A stretch of DNA of 64,000 bases, taken from assembly GCF_007859635.1 (NCBI RefSeq), contig NZ_CP042306.1, positions 682,001 through 746,000 on the forward strand, given 5' to 3'. Both the position numbers and the translations under genes were made by a program. Positions within the stretch are counted from its first letter, which is position 1; every line of letters starts with the position of its first letter. Positions 29,100-37,276 of the stretch are shown here, piece after piece. The stretch is from Sphingomonas panacisoli. Its GTDB lineage: Bacteria; Pseudomonadota; Alphaproteobacteria; Sphingomonadales; Sphingomonadaceae. The notes below the pieces were generated by a model, which was not told the origin of the DNA, made no database searches, and saw only the letters and a program-made list of their open reading frames with translations.

Positions 29100-29941
29100 G
29101 CTGTCGTCGCCTTTGGCGTGGAGGGATCGCTGCCCCATTCGGACCAGCTGCCGTCGTAGATCGCGGCGTCGTTGCCGAGCAGATGCGCGCCGAACGCGAG
29201 TACCGCGGCGGTAATGCCGGAGCCGCAGGTGGTGACGAGCGGGCGCGCGAGATCGATGCCGGTCGCGTCGAATTCGGCCTTTAGCGTGTCGCCTCGTTTC
29301 CACGTGCCGTCGGGATTGAGCAAGCGGCCATAGGGAAGGTTTTTCGACCCCGGAATGTGACCCGAGCCCGTCCCCGGCCGCGGATCGCTCTCGGCGCCCG
29401 AAAAGCGAGCGGGCGAGCGGGCATCCAGCATTTGTTCGGTACCGCCCGCGACATTCGCCTTCATCTGATCGAGCGTGCGCACACCGTGCGGATCGCGACG
29501 CGCCGTGAGGGAGCGTGGGACAGAGTGCTCGGTCCCCGTGGCTATCGGCCGGCCCTCGGCACGCCATTTGGCGAGCCCGCCGTCGAGTATCGCGACGTCG
29601 CGCGCGCCCATCGTCCGCAGCATCCACCAGGCGCGCGTCGCGGTGTGGTAGTGCGACACGTCGTAGAGGACGATGCGATCGCCATCGCCGACCCCCAGTG
29701 ACCCCAGCCGTTCGGCGAACTGTTCGGCTGGTGGCAGCATCGACGGCAGATCGGTCGCGCGATCGGCAAGGGTTTCGAGGTCGAGGAACACCGCGCCGGG
29801 GATATGCGCCGCGTCATACTCCACCCGCGCATCGCGACGGGGACTACCCGGCACCGACCCGAAATAGGTCGCGTCGATCACACGTAGATCGGCCGCGCCC
29901 AACTCTCCCGCCAACCATTCGGTCGTCACCAAAGCGTCCAT
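29096..29941 (-). CDS. sseA: 3-mercaptopyruvate sulfurtransferase (double rhodanese)
   Basis: 281 residues with two rhodanese domains. The active-site loop of the second domain is TTCGSGITAAVLAF (Cys239); the CGSGxT form indicates 3-mercaptopyruvate rather than thiosulfate as donor. DARSPARFSG and GHIPGSKNLPY are the usual rhodanese elements. It moves sulfane sulfur from mercaptopyruvate to thiol or cyanide acceptors. It is the first gene of the overlapping sseA-metC-mscS set, divergent from queF across a 73-bp gap that must carry both promoters. Confidence 0.93.
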   Translation of the reverse strand: MDALVTTEWLAGELGAADLRVIDATYFGSVPGSPRRDARVEYDAAHIPGAVFLDLETLADRATDLPSMLPPAEQFAERLGSLGVGDGDRIVLYDVSHYHTATRAWWMLRTMGARDVAILDGGLAKWRAEGRPIATGTEHSVPRSLTARRDPHGVRTLDQMKANVAGGTEQMLDARSPARFSGAESDPRPGTGSGHIPGSKNLPYGRLLNPDGTWKRGDTLKAEFDATGIDLARPLVTTCGSGITAAVLAFGAHLLGNDAAIYDGSWSEWGSDPSTPKATTA

Positions 29942-30014
29942 CGACGAACCTTAGCCCTATCGAGCCGCGCTAGGAAAGGTCGGCGGTCGTTGCTTTGACC
30001 GTCGGTACGCCTAA

Positions 30015-30470
30015 ATGCCAAGCATGACCCCGAAACATCTTGGCCAATCGAGCAGCCTGCCGTCCTCTCCCGAAGAGGCGGTGCTCGACTATGTTCCCAA
30101 TCCGCGTCCAGGGCGGCCGTATCTGGTCCGTTTCACTGCGCCCGAATTCACCTCGCTCTGCCCCGTTACCGGCCAGCCCGACTTCGCGCATCTCGTCATC
30201 GACTACGTGCCAGGCGACAGCATCGTCGAATCGAAATCGCTCAAGCTGTTCCTCGGCGCGTTCCGCAATCATGCGGGTTTTCACGAGGACTGCACGGTCG
30301 GGATCGGCGAGCGATTAACCGCTGAGATGAAGCCGCAATGGCTGCGCATCGGCGGCTATTGGTATCCGCGCGGCGGCATCCCGATCGATGTGTTCTGGCA
30401 ATCGGGACCGGTGCCAGAGGGGCTATGGCTACCCGACCAGGGCGTACCCACTTATCGTGGCCGCGGGTAA
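30015..30470 (+). CDS. queF: preQ0 reductase QueF (unimodular type)
   Basis: 151 residues. The catalytic Cys49 lies in [15 protein letters not shown] with Asp56, and the QueF signature ESKSLKLFL follows. The length matches the short, unimodular QueF. It reduces 7-cyano-7-deazaguanine to preQ1 with NADPH in queuosine tRNA biosynthesis. The second ATG at 30024 is an alternative start. No other queuosine genes are in the window. Confidence 0.95.
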   Translation: MPSMTPKHLGQSSSLPSSPEEAVLDYVPNPRPGRPYLVRFTAPEFTSLCPVTGQPDFAHLVIDYVPGDSIVESKSLKLFLGAFRNHAGFHEDCTVGIGERLTAEMKPQWLRIGGYWYPRGGIPIDVFWQSGPVPEGLWLPDQGVPTYRGRG

Positions 30471-30607
30471 CTTTCTCCGCAAACTTAACACAAGTCAGCA
30501 CGATTCCTTTGTTGCAACGCAGCAAGGGCGCAACCATATTTCTTTCAATCCGTTCAGGGAGACGTGAGTCGCGGGAAATCCCGCTTTTGCTATCGAGAAA
30601 GTCCGAA

Positions 30608-32875
30608 ATGGCCACGTCGTTCGTATCGCCGCGTACCCGTCACATTGCCTTGATCGGTAATTTTTTGCCGCGGCAATGCGGCATTGCGACATACACGACC
30701 GACACCTATGCCGCGCTGACCAATCGCTTTTCGGACCTGAAGGTCGACGTCTATGCCATGAACGATCGGCCCCAAGGGTACGATTATCCCGCCGCCGTCA
30801 CCGGTACGATCGCGCAGGACGATCGCATGGCGTACCTCGCCGCCGCGCGCGATATCGAGGCGAGCGGCGCGCAGGCCGTTTGGCTTCAGCATGAATACGG
30901 CATCTATGGCGGACCCGCGGGCGAGCGTATTTTGGCGCTGCTCGATCGACTGACGGTGCCGGTGATCGTGACGCTCCACACCGTGCTGGATCAGCCCAAC
31001 GACGATCAGCGTCGTGTGATGGACGGGCTGCTGCAGCGTGCCGCCAAGGTGATCGTGATGGCCGAGATCGGTCGCGAGATTTTGGTGCGCGTCTATGGCG
31101 CCAACCCAAAGTCGATCCTGATGATCCCGCACGGCGTCCCCGATCGCGACCTGGTCGATCCGGACAGCATCAAGTCGCGCTTCGGCTGGGCGGGGCGCAA
31201 GGTATTGCTGACGTTCGGGTTGCTCGCGCCGAACAAGGGCATCGAAAGCGTCATCGCGGCGATGCCCGCTGTGGTCGCGGCCAATCCGGACGCGCTCTAT
31301 GCCGTGCTCGGCGCGACGCATCCCAATCTGGTGGCGCGCGAGGGCGAGGCATATCGTGACCGGCTAAAGGCGCTCGCCGCTGATCTCGGCGTCGCGGACA
31401 ACGTTCGCTTCATCGACGGCTTCATCGAGAATGACGAGCTGCTCGATTATCTCCAGGCCGCCGACCTCTACGTCACGCCCTACACCAATCCGCAGCAGAT
31501 CACCTCGGGCACGCTCAGCTACGCGATCGGCGTCGGCAAGGCGGTGGTCTCGACGCCGTACATCCATGCGACCGAAATCCTTGCCGACGGACACGGCGTG
31601 CTAGTCGATTTCGGCGATGTGCACGGCTTCGCGCGGGAGATTTCACGGCTGCTCCACGACGACGGCGAGCGTGTCGAGCTGTCGCGCCGAGCCTATGCGC
31701 GCGGCCGCACGATGATCTGGCCCCGCCTGGCCGAGGCGAGCATGACTGCAATTGACGGGATCGTCGCTGCGCGGCCGCGGCGCATCAAGCCGGCGCCGGC
31801 GCTGCCGATGCTTCAGCCCAACATCGCCGCAGTCGAGCGGATGAGCGACGCGACCGGCATGTTCCAACATGCGATCCTGTCGGTGCCCGATCGCCGTCAC
31901 GGCTACTGCATCGACGATAACGTCCGCGCGCTGATGCTGATGAGCGCGGTACCCGATCTCGACGAGGAAGCGCGCGACAAGTGGATGACCGTCTATGCGG
32001 CGTTCGTCCAATATGCCTGGAACCCCGATACGCGACGCTATCGCAACTTCATGCGGTTCGATCGCAGCTGGTGCGAGGATGTCGGGTCGGAGGATTCGAA
32101 CGGCCGGACGCTGTGGGCGCTCGGCGTCACCGCCAAGCGCGCGGCGCTCGCCAAGCATCGCGACTGGGCACTGCGCCTGTTCGACGAGACGGCGAGCATT
32201 GCGTTCGACCTGGTCAGCCCACGCGCGCAAGCGTTCGCCATGCTCGGTGCCGCCGCGATCCTCGGCGCGCATCCGGGTCATCAGCTCGCGCACAACATTC
32301 TGGAACGATTCTCGGCCGACTTGCTGGCGTTGCTCGAAGAGGCGCGTCGGCCCGAATGGGAATGGTTCGAAATCGTTCTCGCATATGACAATGCGCGACT
32401 GCCCGAAGCGTTGATCCGCGCCGGCATGGCGCTCGGTCGCGACGATTTGCTCAAGGCCGGCCTGACCACGCTCGACTGGATCGTCGATCAGCAGACCAGC
32501 CCGGAAGGCCGCTTCCGCGCGGTTGGTACCGAAAGTTTCGGGCGCCCCTACGAAGCGCCGCTCGCGTTCGACCAGCAGCCGCTCGAAGCGCAGGCGACGA
32601 TCGATGCCTGCGCGGCGGCGTTCAAGGCGACCGGCGACAACAAGTGGCGCGACGAGGCGGCACGCGCGTATCGCTGGTATCTCGGTCAGAACGACCTCGA
32701 TCTGCCGCTGGCGACCGCGCAGGACGGCGGCTGTTTCGACGGGCTGATGCCGCACGGTTTGAACCGGAATCAGGGCGCCGAGTCGATTTTGGCACTGCAA
32801 TTGGCCAGTTGCGCCATTTCTGCCCTTGGAAAAGCGTCGGGAACCGTGGCAGGGACGAGCCGCGCCGTCGCGTAG
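30608..32875 (+). CDS. Two-domain protein: GT4 glycosyltransferase fused to an alpha-helical toroid domain
   Basis: 755 residues. The N-terminal half (about 1-390) is a GT-B family 4 glycosyltransferase: LIGNFLPRQCGIATYT, the donor-site region LTFGLLAPNKGIESVIAAMP, YVTPYTNPQQITSGTLSYAI and VVSTPYIHATEIL. The C-terminal half (about 410-755) has repeated helical segments with aromatic/acidic motifs (RHGYCIDDNVRALM, WEWFEIVLAYDNARLPEALI, GCFDGLMPHGLNRNQGAES) like six-hairpin glycosidase folds. The start 30608 follows no strong SD, but upstream in-frame codons overlap queF. The gene is paired with a GH130 protein 48 bp downstream, suggesting one pathway for a mannose-containing glycan (inference). 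Confidence 0.78.
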   Translation: MATSFVSPRTRHIALIGNFLPRQCGIATYTTDTYAALTNRFSDLKVDVYAMNDRPQGYDYPAAVTGTIAQDDRMAYLAAARDIEASGAQAVWLQHEYGIYGGPAGERILALLDRLTVPVIVTLHTVLDQPNDDQRRVMDGLLQRAAKVIVMAEIGREILVRVYGANPKSILMIPHGVPDRDLVDPDSIKSRFGWAGRKVLLTFGLLAPNKGIESVIAAMPAVVAANPDALYAVLGATHPNLVAREGEAYRDRLKALAADLGVADNVRFIDGFIENDELLDYLQAADLYVTPYTNPQQITSGTLSYAIGVGKAVVSTPYIHATEILADGHGVLVDFGDVHGFAREISRLLHDDGERVELSRRAYARGRTMIWPRLAEASMTAIDGIVAARPRRIKPAPALPMLQPNIAAVERMSDATGMFQHAILSVPDRRHGYCIDDNVRALMLMSAVPDLDEEARDKWMTVYAAFVQYAWNPDTRRYRNFMRFDRSWCEDVGSEDSNGRTLWALGVTAKRAALAKHRDWALRLFDETASIAFDLVSPRAQAFAMLGAAAILGAHPGHQLAHNILERFSADLLALLEEARRPEWEWFEIVLAYDNARLPEALIRAGMALGRDDLLKAGLTTLDWIVDQQTSPEGRFRAVGTESFGRPYEAPLAFDQQPLEAQATIDACAAAFKATGDNKWRDEAARAYRWYLGQNDLDLPLATAQDGGCFDGLMPHGLNRNQGAESILALQLASCAISALGKASGTVAGTSRAVA

Positions 32876-32923
32876 CAACGAAACGCGGCGCCGCTTGGAC
32901 GAATTACAAGCGGGGCTTTCTCG

Positions 32924-34210
32924 TTGCTCGATATCTTCACGCATCGCCTGAGGCTGCATGCCGATCCGTCACGCGTCGTGGTGCGGCCGTTCCATATCGG
33001 CTGGGCGCCGGGCGGCGTTTCGTCGGGCAGGACCGAGCGGTTGGTCGGCGAGGTACTGGCGCTATCGGCGGCGGCAGCGCGCGAAGAGCTTGAGGTCGTG
33101 CTCAAGGACTTCGAGGCGCGGCATTGGCAGACCCGCCGCGTGTTCATGACGCGTTACGAAGAGATCGAGGGCATGATGGGCCTCGACGGGCGCGATATCG
33201 GCGACGAAAAGCGCCAGTTGATCGGCGCTTATTTCTGCCACGAATACAGCTATGCCGCCGCTGCGCTGATGAACCCCAGCGCGGTGCCGCATTTCGATCA
33301 GTCGGGCATGCCCAAGGGTTCGCTGCGGATTTTGATGTCGCTGCGCGCGGTGGGCGAGGGTCACATTTCGTCGGTGGCGTTTCGCGAAGGCATCATCACC
33401 GCCAACAACGAGATGAAGCTCGCGCCGGAACCGCCGTTCGCGACCTCCGCCGACATCTTCGGCAGCGACGAGGAACATGTCCCGTCTGGCCCGGTCACGG
33501 TGCATCGCCACCGCGATTCGACGCTGTCGGGCACCGTGATCTTTCCGATCACCGAAGCGCAGTCGAAGGGGTTGGAGGATCTGCGTCTGGTTCAATTCCA
33601 TCACGACGATGGCGAGGTCGAATGGCTCGGCACCTATACCGCCTATAACGGCTCGCAGATTCAGTCGGAGCTGCTGCGCACCAAGGATTTCCGCGCGTTC
33701 GATCTCGTGCCGATGACGGGTCCTGCCGCGCGTAACAAGGGCATCGCTTTGTTCCCGCGTAAGATCGGTGGGCGCTACCTGGCGATCGGGCGGCAGGATG
33801 GTGAGAACCTGTTCCTGCTCGATTCCGACCGGCTGACGCACTGGGAAGAGGGCGTCCGCATCCTGGAGCCGCATTATCCGTGGGAGCTGGTCCAAATCGG
33901 CAATTGCGGTCCGCCGATCGAGCTCGACGAGGGTTGGCTGTTGCTGACGCACGGCGTCGGGGCGATGCGCAAATATTCAATTGGCGCGGTGCTGCTCGAC
34001 AAGAACGACCCGTCGAAGGTCATCGGCCGCACCGAACATCCGATCTTGGCCGCCGCCGACCAGGACCGCGAGGGTTATGTGCCGAACGTCGTCTATTCGT
34101 GCGGCGCGATCCGCCACGGCGACCGTCTGTTCCTGCCATACGGGGTCGCCGACAGCTCGGTCGCGTTCGCGTTCGTCCCGATCGCCGAGCTCGTCGCGTC
34201 GATGGTGTGA
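32924..34210 (+). CDS. GH130-family beta-mannoside phosphorylase/hydrolase
   Basis: 428 residues. The start MLDIFTHRLRLHADPSRVVV and the beta-propeller strands with GNCGPPIELDEGWLLLTHGV and EREGYVPNVVYSCGAI-type motifs match GH130, whose members phosphorolyse or hydrolyse beta-linked mannosides. The start codon is an unusual TTG at 32924, supported by AAGCGGGG about 8 nt upstream and by the conserved N-terminus; no in-frame ATG occurs before about residue 75. Specificity cannot be read. Coupling to the GT4-toroid gene suggests synthesis and turnover of the same glycan. Confidence 0.82.
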   Translation: MLDIFTHRLRLHADPSRVVVRPFHIGWAPGGVSSGRTERLVGEVLALSAAAAREELEVVLKDFEARHWQTRRVFMTRYEEIEGMMGLDGRDIGDEKRQLIGAYFCHEYSYAAAALMNPSAVPHFDQSGMPKGSLRILMSLRAVGEGHISSVAFREGIITANNEMKLAPEPPFATSADIFGSDEEHVPSGPVTVHRHRDSTLSGTVIFPITEAQSKGLEDLRLVQFHHDDGEVEWLGTYTAYNGSQIQSELLRTKDFRAFDLVPMTGPAARNKGIALFPRKIGGRYLAIGRQDGENLFLLDSDRLTHWEEGVRILEPHYPWELVQIGNCGPPIELDEGWLLLTHGVGAMRKYSIGAVLLDKNDPSKVIGRTEHPILAAADQDREGYVPNVVYSCGAIRHGDRLFLPYGVADSSVAFAFVPIAELVASMV

Positions 34211-34214
34211 CGCA

Positions 34215-36158
34215 CTAGCGAGCGAGGCGCTTCGTCCGCCAATAGAGCCAGCCGATCGCGGCGAAGAACGTCATCAGCCCCACCAATTGCGCGAGTTCGG
34301 AATAGCTTGGGCCGGTCAGCCCTGCCGGTATCTCGCCGCCGCGCGCCGCGACGAAGCCGGCGAAGCCGACGCCCCACAAGCTTTCACCCACGATCAAGCC
34401 GGTCGCGGCCAGCGTTCCCATGCGTTCGGCGAAGTCCGGGTTCGCGCTGCGCTTTGCCCATTTGTCGTAATAATGGCCGATCAGCGCGCCGACCGGGATG
34501 AACAGGGTCAGCGACATCGGCAGGTAAATGCCCATCCCGACCCCGAGTGGCGGCAACCGCATCTTCCCCATTTTCCCAAGCGTTTCGTCGAGCGCGATGA
34601 TCACCGCGCCGATCACCGCACCGAGCCCGATCAGCGACCAGTCGATCCCCGAGCCCAGAATACCTTGCGCCAGCGCCGCGATCAGCGACGCCTGCGGCGC
34701 CTGCAGCGCGTTCGGTCCCGCGCCGGGCATGCCGACGAAACCGAAAGTATTCTTCAGCATGTCGAGCACGACCGGGATCACCAGCGACCCGAACAGCACG
34801 CCCAGCACGAGCGCGACCTGTTGCTTCCACGGCGTCGCGCCGACGAGCTGGCCGGTCTTGAGATCCTGAAGATTGTCGTTGGAGATCGTCGCGACCGAAA
34901 ACACGATCGCGGTGGAAAACAGCGCGTAAGCGATCAGCGCGCTGGTCCGTTGAGAATCCGTCTGGTGGCCGAAAAACGCCAGCAGCAACAACGACGCGCC
35001 AACCGCGGCGAGGATGCCGACCCCGGACACCGGGCTGTTCGACGCGCCGATCAGCCCCGCCATGTACCCACACACCGAGGCGATCACGACGCCGATCAGC
35101 GCGATATAGATCACCGTGCCGCCGATCACCGGCACCGCGTGTTCGGCGATCGGGCCGCCGGCCGAGAAGATCCAGAGCAGGATCGCGATCGCGGGCATCA
35201 TCAGCAGCACCATGCCGCCGACGATCCCGATCGGCAGGTCGCGTTCGGTCAGATCGAGCACCTGGCCCTCACCGCGCGCCTTCGCCGCCGCCATCGCCGA
35301 GCGGATGCCGCCGATGATCGGGCCGAGGATCTTCAGGAGCGTCCAGATCGCCGCGACGCCGATCGTCCCTGCGCCGATGAAGCGCACTTTGTTGCGGAAA
35401 ATGTCGGCGACCACGTCGTCGGTTACGCCGGGCACGTGCGCGGTCAGCCACGGCATCAGTCCGCCCCACGCGATGATCATGCCCAGGAACATCGCCGCGC
35501 CGACCGACAGCCCGACCAGGTGTCCGACGCCGATCAACGCCATCGAGAAGCTGGTCGATACGCCGGTCGCGCTTGATCCGATGCGGAAATTGCGCGTCGC
35601 ATCGGCCGCCACGAGTTTGAGCGTCGCCAGCAACTGATACGCCGCCGAGATCAGCGATCCGATGACGATGATCCGCAGTCCCTTGGCGTTTTCCTCGCCG
35701 CCCTCGGTGCTGGTGCCGACCTTGAGCACTTCTGCGGCGGCGACGCCTTCGGGATAGGGCAGGTCGGATCCGGTCACGAGCGCGCGGCGCAACGGGACCG
35801 AGAACATCACCCCCAATATGCCGCCGATCGCGCACACCGCGACCGTGGTCCAATAGGGGAAGCCCTGCCACCAGCCGACCAAGATCAGCCCGGGCAGCAC
35901 GAAGATGATCGCCGACAGCGTGCCGGCGGCCGAGGCGATCGTCTGGACGATGTTGTTCTCGACGATGTTCGATCGCGGCAGGAAACGCAGGATCGCCATC
36001 GAGATCACCGCCGCCGGGATCGACGTCGCGAAGGTCAGCCCGACCTTGAGCCCGAGATACACGTTCGCCGCGGTGAACAGGACGGTGATGAGCCCGCCCA
36101 GGATGATGCCGCGGACGGTGAGTTCGGCGAGGGGACGTGCAGATGCGGAAGTAGCCAT
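34215..36158 (-). CDS. OPT family oligopeptide transporter
   Basis: 647 residues with about 15-16 membrane helices. The OPT family entry ELTVRGIILGGLITVLFTAA with NVYLGLKVGLTF, the internal SIPAAVISMAILRFL and SNDNLQDLKTGQLVGATPWK are characteristic. OPT proteins import peptides, glutathione-like compounds or metal chelates across the inner membrane; the substrate is undefined. The start at 36158 is chosen because upstream codons lack hydrophobic or conserved sequence. It converges with the GH130 gene (4-bp gap). Confidence 0.9.
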   Translation of the reverse strand: MATSASARPLAELTVRGIILGGLITVLFTAANVYLGLKVGLTFATSIPAAVISMAILRFLPRSNIVENNIVQTIASAAGTLSAIIFVLPGLILVGWWQGFPYWTTVAVCAIGGILGVMFSVPLRRALVTGSDLPYPEGVAAAEVLKVGTSTEGGEENAKGLRIIVIGSLISAAYQLLATLKLVAADATRNFRIGSSATGVSTSFSMALIGVGHLVGLSVGAAMFLGMIIAWGGLMPWLTAHVPGVTDDVVADIFRNKVRFIGAGTIGVAAIWTLLKILGPIIGGIRSAMAAAKARGEGQVLDLTERDLPIGIVGGMVLLMMPAIAILLWIFSAGGPIAEHAVPVIGGTVIYIALIGVVIASVCGYMAGLIGASNSPVSGVGILAAVGASLLLLAFFGHQTDSQRTSALIAYALFSTAIVFSVATISNDNLQDLKTGQLVGATPWKQQVALVLGVLFGSLVIPVVLDMLKNTFGFVGMPGAGPNALQAPQASLIAALAQGILGSGIDWSLIGLGAVIGAVIIALDETLGKMGKMRLPPLGVGMGIYLPMSLTLFIPVGALIGHYYDKWAKRSANPDFAERMGTLAATGLIVGESLWGVGFAGFVAARGGEIPAGLTGPSYSELAQLVGLMTFFAAIGWLYWRTKRLAR

Positions 36159-36178
36159 GCCGGCATCGTGGCACAGTT

Positions 36179-36820
36179 TTACGGGGCGAGCGAGGCCGTG
36201 GTGTAGTCGCTGTGCAGCGACCATCCGATGCTTTCGTATAGCGCGCGACCGGGGGGCGTTGCGCACAGCATTGCGTCGCGGATGCCGAGCGTGTCCGCTT
36301 CGGCGGCGAGGGTGCGCATGATCGCGGTGCCAAGACCTTTGCGTTGATGCGCGTCGGCGGTGCGGATGCGGTCGAACACGACGAGGTCGTCCATCGCGAT
36401 GATCCGTCCGCGCGCGGCTTCTTCGCCGCCGGGATCGGCGATGGTGACAAATGTGACGGCGCTATCGCGGGTCATGTAGGCGACGAACCCGTCCGGCAGC
36501 ACCGGCAGCCGATCGAGCATCGCGGCGACCGGGGCCGTCATCATGTAGCCGGGTGTCGCGATGTCCCAATTCGGCGGGAGCAGCAGGCGGACGACGTCGG
36601 CCGGCGCGCAGACCTTGAGATAGAGCAGGGGCCGGTCGATCGTCGCGGCAAGGGTGCGGATCGGATCGCGGTCCAAGCTCGCGAAGATGTAGCGGCCGAT
36701 CTGTTCGGGCCGGCCGACATGAATGTAGAGCCCACCGTCGCGCGGCACCGGCCGCGTCGCGTCACGGGAGATCGCCCAGGCCTCGGCCCAGCGGGTGATG
36801 AGCGCGGGGTCGGCTTCCAT
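36179..36820 (-). CDS. GNAT family N-acetyltransferase
   Basis: 213 residues. The acetyl-CoA site is AHQRKGLGTAIMRTLAAEA, with the late strand MLCATPPGRALYESIGW. The first 90 residues are an extra domain of unknown role. Its ATG overlaps the stop of the DUF559 gene by one base (TAATG). Its SD-like purine run is contributed by the hairpin repeat at 36824-36860, so expression depends on sequence that belongs to the DUF559 cassette. The substrate is unknown. Confidence 0.8.
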   Translation of the reverse strand: MEADPALITRWAEAWAISRDATRPVPRDGGLYIHVGRPEQIGRYIFASLDRDPIRTLAATIDRPLLYLKVCAPADVVRLLLPPNWDIATPGYMMTAPVAAMLDRLPVLPDGFVAYMTRDSAVTFVTIADPGGEEAARGRIIAMDDLVVFDRIRTADAHQRKGLGTAIMRTLAAEADTLGIRDAMLCATPPGRALYESIGWSLHSDYTTASLAP

Positions 36821-37203
36821 TAGCTCCCCTCCCTGGAAGGGAGGGGCTGGGGGTGGGTGGGCCCGAGAATGTCAGAGAGCTTCGCCAGGATCGCTTCAGT
36901 CACTCCATCTGGATTGGCCGCAACGTCGGAGTTCCAAAACCGAACTACAGTCCAGCCTAGATTCTCGAGAAAATCGGTTCGGGTTTCGTCATAGTCGGAA
37001 CCGATATGCTGGCTGCCGTCGAACTCAACCGCCAATTTTGCGCTTCGGCAAGCTAGATCGACGATATAACGACCAATACAGAGTTGGCGGGTGAAGCGCG
37101 GATGATGCGCGTGGATGCGACGCCAGATCGCGATTTCGGCGGGAGTGGGGTTGTTGCGCAAATCTCTTGCGCGTTCTGTCATTTTCGGCGGAACGCGCGG
37201 CAT
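36820..37203 (-). CDS. DUF559 protein (Vsr-like nuclease fold), repeat-bracketed
   Basis: 127 residues. The core (about 10-112) carries the DUF559 pattern: LRNNPTPAEIAIWRRI, then RQLCIGRYIVDLACRSAKLAVEFDG with the acidic/beta nuclease-like element, and GWTVVRFWNSDV. DUF559 resembles very-short-patch-repair endonucleases; no activity is demonstrated here. The start MPRVPPKMTERAR at 37203 is preferred; an upstream ATG at 37311 would read through the right-hand repeat and into the neighbouring gene. The last 12 residues (THPQPLPSREGS) are encoded by the left repeat. The gene is bracketed by 37-bp inverted repeats and lies exactly between two chromosomal genes. Confidence 0.75.
   Translation of the reverse strand: MPRVPPKMTERARDLRNNPTPAEIAIWRRIHAHHPRFTRQLCIGRYIVDLACRSAKLAVEFDGSQHIGSDYDETRTDFLENLGWTVVRFWNSDVAANPDGVTEAILAKLSDILGPTHPQPLPSREGS
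36824..36860 (+). repeat. Inverted repeat, left end of DUF559 cassette 1
   Basis: Begins CTCCCCTCCC, forms an 8-bp hairpin (CCCCTCCC / GGGAGGGG, loop TGGAA) and continues into the G-rich tail TGGGGGTGGGTGG. It matches the reverse complement of 37236-37272 at 35 of 37 positions. On the minus strand it encodes the end of the DUF559 protein and provides the GGAGGGGAG ribosome-binding sequence of the acetyltransferase gene. Confidence 0.85.
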
Positions 37204-37235
37204 AGCTTGAGACTGGCGTTTCGCTTCGTGGAGAG

Positions 37236-37272
37236 CAACCCACCCCCAACCCCTCCCTTCCAGGGAGGGGAG
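37236..37272 (-). repeat. Inverted repeat, right end of DUF559 cassette 1
   Basis: Mirror copy of 36824-36860 with two differences. It lies between the DUF559 start (37203) and the stop codon of the amidohydrolase gene (37277), only 4 bp past the latter. Read on the minus strand it is immediately 3' of that gene and folds into the same hairpin, so it may also act in transcript termination. Confidence 0.85.
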
Positions 37273-37276
37273 ACGG

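Noticed and set aside
36824..37272. Interpretation of cassette 1 as an insertion sequence
   Set aside because: No transposase and no flanking target duplication could be recognised; the repeats are internal-hairpin type rather than simple IS ends, so it is listed as repeats plus a DUF559 gene.
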